A stretch of DNA of 7,120 bases from Rhizobium sp. LCM 4573 (GTDB lineage: Bacteria > Pseudomonadota > Alphaproteobacteria > Rhizobiales > Rhizobiaceae), in NCBI RefSeq assembly GCF_001854865.1, contig NZ_MDDW01000001.1:640965-648084 (forward strand). The letters are read 5' to 3'. Shown in pieces: positions 1-5,263 of this stretch (positions within the stretch are counted from its first letter, which is position 1; each line of letters begins with the position of its first letter). The translations under genes were made by a program, and so were the position numbers. The notes under the pieces are model-generated. The model was given only the letters and a program-made list of their open reading frames with translations. It did no database searches and had not been told where the DNA came from.

Positions 1-241
1 GGATGATGGTGGTGTTGCGCCCGGTATTGCCGCCGCCGAGCCAGCCCTTCTCTATCACCGCGACATTGGTGATGCCGTGTTCCTTGGCAAGATAGTAGGC
101 TGCACCCAGCCCGTGCCCGCCCGCCCCGACGATGACGACGTCATAGGCGCTGCGCGGCTCCGGCGAGGTCCATTGCGCCTCCCAGCCCTTGTGGGCACGC
201 ATAGCCTCGCGGGCTATGGCGAAAACCGAATACTTGCGCAT
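1..241 (-). CDS. soxB: Sarcosine oxidase beta subunit, N-terminal part (cut by window edge)
   Basis: The 80 visible residues begin [20 protein letters not shown] and carry a Rossmann FAD-binding motif, [12 protein letters not shown], at about residues 35-46. An acidic residue (E64) follows the second strand, as expected for binding the ADP ribose. The stretch [14 protein letters not shown] at 67-80 closely matches the start of the beta chain of heterotetrameric sarcosine oxidase. Known role of the family: the cytoplasmic SoxBDAG enzyme oxidatively demethylates sarcosine to glycine, passing the methyl group to tetrahydrofolate and electrons to oxygen; the beta chain binds FAD and covalent FMN. 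The ATG start at 239-241 has GAAGGG upstream (246-251) with a rather short 4-nt spacer. The rest of the gene, and probably soxD, soxA and soxG, lie beyond base 1. It is divergent from rpsU. Identification is from remembered family sequence. Confidence 0.93.
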   Translation of the reverse strand, partial: MRKYSVFAIAREAMRAHKGWEAQWTSPEPRSAYDVVIVGAGGHGLGAAYYLAKEHGITNVAVIEKGWLGGGNTGRNTTII

Positions 242-538
242 CTCGCCCTTCAAACTCCCTGTCCGACGGTACTGTGGGTAGAGCCATACCCATCGCAAAT
301 CAACATCCGGCGCAATGGCTGTTTTGCGACGCATTCAAAGATTGTTTCGACACGTGGCCATATGGCCGACGCCGATACCGATTTCGCCAATCTCTGAAAG
401 TTAGCGTCTGGACTTTGGGAGACTCATCTGCTATCTCGCTTCATCAATCGCACGGCCGCGCGCCGGGCAAGAGCATTCTATCGCCTTGTGTCACGTCGAT
501 ATCGGGCGAGCAACCAAACCAAAGGAACGGGATTTCAC
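242..538. other. Divergent intergenic region between soxB and rpsU
   Basis: About 300 bases separate the two divergent genes and no convincing coding sequence is present. The region should hold the soxB promoter on the minus strand and the rpsU promoter on the plus strand, but I could not pick a convincing -35/-10 pair for either. On the minus strand, TTGATT followed 17 nt later by TACCCA is the best weak candidate for soxB. Visible structure is the 12-bp palindrome at 356-367 and a small inverted repeat, TGGGTA (275-280) with TACCCA (287-292), which would form a 6-bp hairpin in the soxB leader. No recognisable riboswitch was seen. Confidence 0.6.
356..367. promoter_or_regulatory. Perfect 12-bp palindrome, possible operator
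   Basis: GGCCATATGGCC is a perfect palindrome. It overlaps the last base of a CACGTG hexamer (351-356) immediately to its left. It lies 115 bases upstream of the soxB start and 170 bases upstream of the rpsU start, a reasonable place for a dimeric regulator of either gene. No regulator gene is in view, so its role as an operator is inference from symmetry and position only. Confidence 0.3.
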
Positions 539-766
539 GTGCAGGTACTTGTCCGCGACAACAACGTCGACCAGGCTCTCCGCGCTCTCAAGAAGAAGAT
601 GCAGCGCGAAGGCATTTTCCGCGAAATGAAGATGCGCGACTACTACGAAAAGCCGTCGCAGAAGCGCGCTCGCGAAAAGGCTGAAGCCGTTCGCCGCGTC
701 CGCAAGCTGGCTCGCAAGCGCGCTCAGCGCGAAGGCCTCGTCGCCGGCGGCCGCACCGGCCGTTGA
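539..766 (+). CDS. rpsU: 30S ribosomal protein S21
   Basis: The 75-residue product, starting (f)[20 protein letters not shown], is a clear bacterial S21. It is a small basic protein of the 30S platform near the anti-Shine-Dalgarno end of 16S rRNA and is involved in initiation. The length is slightly above the 71 residues of the E. coli protein. The family block [28 protein letters not shown] is intact, and the C-terminal half is a strongly basic helix rich in Arg and Lys. I chose the GTG at 539-541 because the family begins at the MQVLV-like residues and AAGGA (522-526) precedes it by 12 nt. An upstream in-frame ATG at 488 would add 17 residues without family likeness. Rhizobia often carry more than one S21 copy, so this may be one of several. 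The stop codon sits in the loop of a terminator hairpin. Confidence 0.96.
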   Translation: MQVLVRDNNVDQALRALKKKMQREGIFREMKMRDYYEKPSQKRAREKAEAVRRVRKLARKRAQREGLVAGGRTGR

Positions 767-779
767 TCGGCCGTTTTTT
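757..779 (+). terminator. Rho-independent terminator overlapping the rpsU stop codon
   Basis: The arms CGGCCG (757-762) and CGGCCG (768-773) form a perfect 6-bp GC stem around a 5-nt loop (763-767), followed by six T (774-779). The loop holds the TGA stop of rpsU, so the upstream arm is made of the last rpsU codons. A ribosome finishing rpsU would cover the stem, so termination here may depend on translation. Confidence 0.8.
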
Positions 780-802
780 CGACGTTTTCACGTGCTTGTA
801 AG

Positions 803-835
803 GCGGGGGCGACTAGGGCGCCGCCGCTTTTTTTT
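803..835 (+). terminator. Second terminator-like hairpin between rpsU and the TPR lipoprotein gene
   Basis: Bases 803-811 pair with 819-827 to give a 9-bp stem with one G-G mismatch (807 and 823), a 7-nt loop (812-818) and a run of eight T (828-835). It is the second terminator-like structure within 80 bases and probably backs up the first. It could also act as an attenuator in the leader of the lipoprotein gene that starts at 898. Confidence 0.72.
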
Positions 836-897
836 CGATTTTGTCCGGATCGGTTCCGTGAACCGCTCCCGCTGCCCGATACGAGGAAACGCGCCTG

Positions 898-1791
898 ATG
901 GCCGCAAAGATTGCCGTTCGCTTTAGTGGAACTGAAACCTCCGGCCTCTTGCCGTCCATCCCCTTTCCATCCCAAGGAAAAACAGCGCTATCCCTGGCGG
1001 TTCTGGCTTCGCTCGCACTTGCCGGCTGCTCGTCCACCCAGACGACCGACCTGATCACGGTCGACCGCGCGCAGGGCTCGCAGGAGAACATCGCCTCCCT
1101 TTCCTCCGTCATCCAGGCCAATCCCCAGGACCCGGAAGGCTATAACGTGCGCGGCTCAGCCTATGGCCGCGCCGGCGACTTCCGCCGGGCGCTCGACGAT
1201 TTCAGCCGCGCCATCCAGCTCAACCCGCAATTCTACCAGGCCTATGCCAACCGTGCGCTGGTCTACCGCAACATGGGCAAGCCGGTCGAGGCGATCAACG
1301 ACTACAACCGCGCCATCCAGATCAACTCGAGCTATGACGTGGCCTATGTCGGCCGCGGCAATATCTACCGCCAGGCGGGCCGCACCAACGAGGCCTTCAA
1401 CGACTTCAGCCGGGCGATCGAGCTCGATACCACGGATGGCCGGGCCTGGCACAATCGCGGCCTGATCTACCAGGTGCGCAACCAGCACGCCCAGGCGATC
1501 GAGGATTTCTCCAAGGCGATCTCGCTTTCGCCGAACTCGCCCGAGCCCTATAACGGCCGTGGCATCTCCTATGTGGCGCTGAACGACGACGAGAACGCTT
1601 TCGCAGACTTCAACCGCGCCATCGAACTCAACGGCGACATTGCCGAATCCTGGGCCAACCAGGGATTGGTCTACGAGCGCCGTGGCGACAAGGCCAAGGC
1701 TGCCCGCTCCTATTCCCATGCGGTACGTCTCGATCCGAACTACAAACCCGCCAAGGATGGCCTGGCCCGCACGCGCGGCGCATCAAGCTGA
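898..1791 (+). CDS. TPR-repeat lipoprotein (NlpI-like architecture)
   Basis: This 297-residue protein has a lipoprotein signal. A hydrophobic stretch (about 30-41) ends in LALAGCSS, so C44 would be the lipidated residue. The n-region of about 28 residues before it is unusually long. After a short linker come six consecutive tetratricopeptide repeats, each exactly 34 residues, at about 79-112, 113-146, 147-180, 181-214, 215-248 and 249-282. They carry the usual pattern of a small residue at position 8, Tyr near 11 and an A-x-x-D-F/Y-x-x-A-I block. TPR arrays form right-handed superhelices that dock partner proteins. This one would sit in the periplasm anchored to a membrane, and the partner is not visible. 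The ATG at 898 has GAGGAA (883-888) 9 nt upstream. It lies downstream of rpsU but is separated by two terminators, so it probably has its own promoter. Specific function unknown; family assignment firm. Confidence 0.9.
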   Translation: MAAKIAVRFSGTETSGLLPSIPFPSQGKTALSLAVLASLALAGCSSTQTTDLITVDRAQGSQENIASLSSVIQANPQDPEGYNVRGSAYGRAGDFRRALDDFSRAIQLNPQFYQAYANRALVYRNMGKPVEAINDYNRAIQINSSYDVAYVGRGNIYRQAGRTNEAFNDFSRAIELDTTDGRAWHNRGLIYQVRNQHAQAIEDFSKAISLSPNSPEPYNGRGISYVALNDDENAFADFNRAIELNGDIAESWANQGLVYERRGDKAKAARSYSHAVRLDPNYKPAKDGLARTRGASS

Positions 1792-1794
1792 TCG

Positions 1795-1827
1795 AAAAGC
1801 CGACCCCGCCTTTTGAAGCGGGATCGG
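1795..1827. terminator. Bidirectional terminator between convergent genes
   Basis: Bases 1800-1809 pair with 1818-1827 in a 10-bp stem with one C-A mismatch (1804 and 1823) and an 8-nt loop. Read leftward, the stem is followed closely by four T (complement of 1795-1798), which suits the LLM gene ending at 1845. Read rightward it starts 9 nt after the lipoprotein stop, but only TCTT follows, so it is a weaker terminator in that direction. Confidence 0.65.
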
Positions 1828-1844
1828 TCTTCCAGCCGCCAGGA

Positions 1845-2867
1845 TCAGCGCCAGCCGAGAGCCGGCGCGACATGCTTCAGGATCGCCTCGATCACATGGG
1901 CGTTGTATTCGACGCCGAGCTGATTGGGCACGGTCAGGAGCAGCGTATCGGCCTCCGCAATCGCCTCGTCCTGCCTCAACTGTTCGATCAGCACATCCGG
2001 TTCGGCGGCATAGCTGCGGCCGAAGATCGCCCGGGTCTTCGGATCGATGAAGCCGATCGAATCGTCCTCATTGCCACCACCGCCGAAATAGGCGCGATCC
2101 CGGTCATCGACCAGCGCAAAGATGCTGCGGCTGACCGAAACGCGCGGGGTCCGCGTATGTCCGGCTTCCTTCCACGCCTCGCGATAGGCGCGGATCTGCT
2201 GCGCCTGCTGAACGTGAAAGGGCTCGCCGGTTTCGTCGTTCTTGAGCGTCGAGCTTTGCAGGTTCATACCCAGCTTCGCGGCCCATACCGCCGTCGCATT
2301 GGAAGACGCTCCCCACCAGATACGGTCCCGCAAACCCTCTGAATGCGGCTCGAGACGCAAGAGCCCCGGAGGGTTGGGAAACATCGGCCGTGGATTGGGC
2401 TGTGCAAAACCTTCGCCTCGCAGCACGTCGAGGAAAACCTCTGCATGCCGCCGGCCCATATCGGCGTCGCTTTGCCCCTCGGCCGGCTGGTAGCCGAAAT
2501 ACCGCCATCCATCAATCACCTGCTCGGGAGAGCCACGGCTGATGCCGAGCTGCAGGCGCCCGCCGGCGATCAGGTCTGCCGCGCCCGCATCCTCCGCCAT
2601 GTAAAGCGGGTTCTCGTAGCGCATGTCGATGACGGCGGTGCCGATCTCGATGCGGCTCGTCTTCGCGCCGACGGCCGCAAGCAGCGGAAAGGGCGAGGCA
2701 AGCTGCCTTGCGAAGTGATGGACACGGAAATAGGCGCCGTCCGCCCCGAGCTCCTCGGCCGCGACGGCAAGGTCTATCGACTGAAGCAGGGTATCGGATG
2801 CCGAACGCGTCTGCGACTGCGGCGAGGGCGTCCAATGCCCGAATGAAAGGAAACCGATCTTTTTCAT
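1845..2867 (-). CDS. LLM-class (luciferase-like) flavin-dependent oxidoreductase
   Basis: This 340-residue protein has the bacterial luciferase-like TIM-barrel pattern. It shows a first strand, MKKIGFLSFGHW, a conserved HH pair (50-51, in AYFRVHHFA) and the family block EIGTAVIDMRYENPLYMAEDAGAADLIAGGRLQLGISRGSPE at about 74-115. The length is normal for the family. Members use reduced FMN or F420 as a co-substrate and oxidise varied small organics; rhizobial genomes carry many, and the substrate cannot be read from the sequence. FMN with a separate reductase is the likelier mode but is inference. The ATG at 2865-2867 is preceded by GGAG (2874-2877) with a 6-nt spacer. It is convergent with the TPR lipoprotein gene and downstream of the vapBC relic on the same strand, and is probably transcribed alone. 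An ACATG-G-CATGT inverted repeat at 2909-2919 in its leader is a weak operator candidate. Confidence 0.88.
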   Translation of the reverse strand: MKKIGFLSFGHWTPSPQSQTRSASDTLLQSIDLAVAAEELGADGAYFRVHHFARQLASPFPLLAAVGAKTSRIEIGTAVIDMRYENPLYMAEDAGAADLIAGGRLQLGISRGSPEQVIDGWRYFGYQPAEGQSDADMGRRHAEVFLDVLRGEGFAQPNPRPMFPNPPGLLRLEPHSEGLRDRIWWGASSNATAVWAAKLGMNLQSSTLKNDETGEPFHVQQAQQIRAYREAWKEAGHTRTPRVSVSRSIFALVDDRDRAYFGGGGNEDDSIGFIDPKTRAIFGRSYAAEPDVLIEQLRQDEAIAEADTLLLTVPNQLGVEYNAHVIEAILKHVAPALGWR

Positions 2868-2994
2868 GGATCACTCCGAAAAGGATATGCGAAGGATTGT
2901 TGCCCCTTACATGGCATGTCCGGCCGCCATCCGTTAGCCCGCCCCCACCGCATTTGCCGAAACGGATTGTTCGTTGTTGCTGAACGATGGTTCG

Positions 2995-3079
2995 GCATAC
3001 GGCCACGGCCTGTTCGGCAGCGTCTGCTTTGTAGGGTCAGCCGAGGCGAATGAACGAGGATGTTCGCGTCGTAAAAAAT
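2995..3079 (-). pseudogene. VapC-like PIN-domain toxin remnant
   Basis: Directly after the ancestral antitoxin stop codon, minus-strand DNA encodes IFYDANILVHS (3079-3047), which matches the first strand and first catalytic Asp of PIN-domain VapC toxins (typically a D-T/A-N-x-L-V motif). The likeness continues only if the frame changes, to FASADPTKQT (about 3051-3022) and then to AEQAVAV (from 3018). Only about 30 of the usual 130 or so residues are recognisable, and the remaining acidic catalytic residues are absent. There is no ATG, GTG or TTG at the expected start; the expected overlap of stop and start is missing a few bases. VapC toxins are RNases held inactive by their antitoxin; this copy cannot make one. 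The right-hand limit is clear and the left-hand limit is approximate. Confidence 0.65.
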
Positions 3080-3307
3080 TACCGAGCATTCGCCTCTTCC
3101 CGATCGAACACGAAATCCTCGGAGGCGTCCACGGAATTTCCTCAGGCGCTCCAGCAGTTCCTGGCGGGTCGGCTTGCGTGCCACCTCGAATTCCAGCGCA
3201 TCGACCGCCCGGATCTGGATATCGTCGCCTATCTTCAACCCCAGCGCCTCTACCACTGCCGCAGGCAAGCGGACAGCGAGACTGTTGCCCCATTTCAAAA
3301 CCCGCAT
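3079..3307 (-). pseudogene. Frameshifted AbrB/MazE-fold antitoxin (VapB-type)
   Basis: The start, MRVLKWGNSLAVRLPAAVVEALGLKIGDDIQI, is a textbook swapped-hairpin AbrB/MazE DNA-binding domain. It is followed by EFEVARKPTRQELLERLRKFRGRL, the toxin-binding linker of VapB-type antitoxins. After codon 62 (about base 3121) the frame breaks. The open frame turns to a non-family Arg/Gly sequence, whereas a one-base shift from 3120 restores EDFVFDREEANAR and a TAA stop at 3081-3079, the usual end of this family. The change equals a two-base loss or one-base gain. The start is convincing: ATG 3305-3307 with GGGAG (3314-3318) 6 nt upstream. A protein with an intact DNA-binding domain but a foreign tail could still be made, reading on to about 2864, and might bind its operator. 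A sequencing error is possible but would not explain the broken toxin next door. Confidence 0.75.
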
Positions 3308-3329
3308 TGCCCGCTCCCGATAGACAATT

Positions 3330-3357
3330 CTTGATGAGGTATATCTAGAACTTCAAG
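3330..3357 (-). promoter_or_regulatory. AT-rich inverted-repeat region upstream of the antitoxin relic
   Basis: CTTGA (3330-3334) and TCAAG (3353-3357) flank an AT-rich core with the palindrome TCTAGA (3344-3349) and TATA-like bases. It lies 23-50 bases upstream of the antitoxin start, where VapB-type antitoxins usually autoregulate. No clean -35/-10 pair was found, so a promoter-operator role is inferred from position and symmetry. Confidence 0.3.
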
Positions 3358-3365
3358 CATCCACG

Positions 3366-3390
3366 AAAAAGCCCGGCATTGCCGGGCTTT
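3366..3390 (-). terminator. Rho-independent terminator of the pnt operon
   Basis: AAAGCCCGGC (3368-3377) and GCCGGGCTTT (3381-3390) form a perfect 10-bp stem with a 3-nt ATT loop. Read leftward it ends in a run of five T (complement of 3366-3370). It lies 37 bases past the pntB stop and is the strongest terminator in the window. Confidence 0.92.
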
Positions 3391-3425
3391 CACTACTCAC
3401 TAATCACTAATCACTATTCGCTGCT
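3391..3425. repeat. Heptamer tandem repeat, about five units
   Basis: The units are CACTACT, CACTAAT, CACTAAT, CACTATT and a degenerate CGCTGCT, at a strict 7-base period. They fill the gap between the pntB stop and its terminator. On the minus strand the hexamer TAGTGA occurs four times at 7-base spacing, giving paired stop codons in all three frames just after pntB. The base composition is much more AT-rich than the surroundings. Confidence 0.8.
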
Positions 3426-3426
3426 C

Positions 3427-4827
3427 TCAGTGCTTCATCGCCTTGACGATGTCCTCCGTCATCTTCTTGGCATCGCCGAGTAGCATCATCGTGCCGTCCT
3501 TGTAGAACAGCGTGTTGTCGATGCCGGCATAACCGGAACCGAGCGAACGCTTGACGAAGAGGCAGGTCTTGGCCTTGTCCACGTCGAGGATCGGCATGCC
3601 GTAGATCGGCGAGGACTTGTCGTCGCGCGCCGCCGGATTGGTCACGTCGTTCGCGCCGATGACATAGGCGACGTCCGCCTGCGCAAACTCGGCATTGATA
3701 TCCTCGAGCTCGAAGACCTCGTCATAGGGCACGTTGGCTTCCGCGAGCAGCACGTTCATATGGCCGGGCATGCGGCCCGCGACCGGGTGGATCGCATACT
3801 TCACCTCGACGCCGTGTTCCTTCAGCGTGTCGGCAAGCTCTTTCAGCGCGTGCTGCGCCTGCGCCACCGCCATGCCGTAGCCCGGCACGATGATGACCTT
3901 TTCGGCGTTCTGCATCAGGAAGGCCGCATCGTCGGCCGATCCCTGCTTCACCGTCCTGTCGGAATTGTCCGCCCCAGCGCCACCGCCATTGTCGGTGCCG
4001 AAGCCGCCGAGAATGACGGAGATGAAGGAGCGGTTCATGCCCTTGCACATGATGTAGGAGAGGATCGCACCCGACGACCCCACCAGCGCGCCGGTGATGA
4101 TGAGCGCCAGGTTGCCGAGCGTGAAGCCGATGCCGGCGGCGGCCCAGCCGGAATAGGAGTTCAGCATCGACACAACGACCGGCATGTCGGCGCCGCCGAT
4201 CGGCACGATGATGAGCACGCCGAGGATCAGCGAAAGCAGCACCACCAGCCAAAAATCGAAATGGCTTTCGGTCTGCACGAGGCCGATCATGAAAACGACG
4301 ATCAGCACCAGGAGGCCGATATTGATGAAATGCCGGTAAGGCAGCATGATCGGCTTGCCGGACATGCGCCCGTCGAGCTTCAGGAAGGCAATGACGGAGC
4401 CGGTAAAGGTGATGGCGCCGATCGCCGCGCCAAGCGCCAGCTCGATGAGCGCCTGGCCGTGGATCGCGCCGATTTCGCCGATGCCGAAGGAATCCGGCGC
4501 ATAGAGAGCCGCGGCCGCCACCATGACGGCGGCAAAGCCGACCAGCGAGTGGAAGCCGGCGACCAGCTGCGGCATCGCCGTCATCGGAATGGTGCGGGCG
4601 ACATAGGCCCCTGCCCCACCGCCGATGGCGAGCGCCAGCACGATCAGCAGGAGGCCACCGAGGCTCGGGGTCGCCAGCAGCAGCGTCGTGCCGATGGCAA
4701 TCCCCATGCCCACCATGCCGTAGGCATTACCCTTGCGGCTGGTGGTCGGATGAGAAAGACCACGGAGCGCCATGATAAACAGCACGCCGGAGACGAGATA
4801 GAGGAAGGCTGCGAGGTTCTGCGACAT
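3427..4827 (-). CDS. pntB: NAD(P) transhydrogenase subunit beta
   Basis: This 466-residue protein is a full-length PntB. Residues 1-260 are membrane domain II, with about nine hydrophobic segments, H93 in GFHSLVGF and D214 in GGADMPVVVSMLNSYSGW, both at positions known to matter for proton transfer and coupling. After a Gly/Asp-rich linker (275-300), domain III binds NADP(H). It shows VPGYGMAVAQAQ (314-325), RMPGHMNVLLAEA (352-364), GANDVTNPAA (391-400) and VKRSLGSGYAGIDN (425-438), all intact. In the inner membrane, the complex moves hydride from NADH on PntAA to NADP+ on this domain, driven by inward proton flow, and so supplies NADPH. It is last in the operon, 16 nt after pntAB. The Shine-Dalgarno sequence is weak (GAAGAA close to the ATG, or GGGG just after the pntAB stop), so translation may be coupled. 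It is followed by the heptamer array and a strong terminator. Confidence 0.97.
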   Translation of the reverse strand: MSQNLAAFLYLVSGVLFIMALRGLSHPTTSRKGNAYGMVGMGIAIGTTLLLATPSLGGLLLIVLALAIGGGAGAYVARTIPMTAMPQLVAGFHSLVGFAAVMVAAAALYAPDSFGIGEIGAIHGQALIELALGAAIGAITFTGSVIAFLKLDGRMSGKPIMLPYRHFINIGLLVLIVVFMIGLVQTESHFDFWLVVLLSLILGVLIIVPIGGADMPVVVSMLNSYSGWAAAGIGFTLGNLALIITGALVGSSGAILSYIMCKGMNRSFISVILGGFGTDNGGGAGADNSDRTVKQGSADDAAFLMQNAEKVIIVPGYGMAVAQAQHALKELADTLKEHGVEVKYAIHPVAGRMPGHMNVLLAEANVPYDEVFELEDINAEFAQADVAYVIGANDVTNPAARDDKSSPIYGMPILDVDKAKTCLFVKRSLGSGYAGIDNTLFYKDGTMMLLGDAKKMTEDIVKAMKH

Positions 4828-4843
4828 GTTTCTTCAGAACCCC

Positions 4844-5263
4844 TCAGCGATCTTTTTTCTTGTACATGGCGAGCATCCGGCTGGTCACCAGGAAGCCGCC
4901 GAAGATGTTCACCGAGACGAGCACCAGCGCGATGAAGCCGAAGCCGGTCGCAAGCCCGCTCGCGGCCACACCGACCGCCAGCAGCGCGCCGACGACGATG
5001 ACCGAGGAGATGGCGTTGGTGACGGCCATCAGCGGCGTATGCAGCGCCGGCGTCACCGACCACACAACGTAATAGCCGACGAAGATCGACAGCACGAAGA
5101 TCGCCAGGCGGAAGACGAAGGGATCAATCGCGCCGCCGGAAACGCCGTGCGCGGCGGCACCCACCGCATCGGCGACGGCAGGCGCCTGCTCGGCGGCGTT
5201 CCTGACGGCCGAAACCGCTTGATCGAGGCCTTCCAGCGCCTTGTTCATAATTTCATTCGCCAT
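4844..5263 (-). CDS. pntAB: NAD(P) transhydrogenase subunit alpha 2 (membrane part)
   Basis: This 139-residue protein is the small membrane subunit found where the alpha chain is split, as in Rhodospirillum rubrum. An Ala-rich, partly amphipathic N-terminal stretch (1-46) is followed by three hydrophobic segments at about 49-68, 84-102 and 106-126. The family signature VTPALHTPLMAVTNAISSVI (70-89) and the basic end GGFLVTSRMLAMYKKKDR are present. It supplies helices of domain II and anchors PntAA to the membrane complex. The ATG at 5261-5263 has a strong AAGGAGG (5271-5277) 7 nt upstream and overlaps the pntAA stop by one base (TGATG), so translation is coupled. In-frame DNA upstream of this ATG belongs to pntAA in another frame. 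The N-terminal region before the first helix is longer than I recall for R. rubrum. Confidence 0.96.
   Translation of the reverse strand: MANEIMNKALEGLDQAVSAVRNAAEQAPAVADAVGAAAHGVSGGAIDPFVFRLAIFVLSIFVGYYVVWSVTPALHTPLMAVTNAISSVIVVGALLAVGVAASGLATGFGFIALVLVSVNIFGGFLVTSRMLAMYKKKDR

Noticed and set aside
488..538. Upstream ATG start for rpsU adding 17 residues
   Set aside because: The extra residues ([17 protein letters not shown]) are not part of S21, and the AAGGA site lies inside this stretch, serving the GTG at 539.
77..684. Two overlapping rightward open frames across the soxB start and the divergent spacer
   Set aside because: The first is antisense to soxB and the second runs out of frame through rpsU; neither has family likeness or a ribosome binding site.
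1156..1719. Leftward open frame (187 residues) opposite the TPR repeats, with a repeated pattern of its own
   Set aside because: Its periodicity is just the 102-base TPR repeat read backwards; no Shine-Dalgarno site or recognisable domain.
2864..3307. A single 147-residue fused antitoxin-toxin protein
   Set aside because: The stretch after residue 62 lacks family likeness, whereas a one-base shift gives the expected antitoxin tail and stop. The apparent fusion to IFYDANILVHS is a result of the frameshift.
3760..4935. Long rightward open frame (391 residues) opposite pntB
   Set aside because: It is antisense to the intact, motif-rich pntB, and its product is His/Asp/Arg-rich low-complexity sequence typical of the reverse strand of a GC-rich membrane protein gene.
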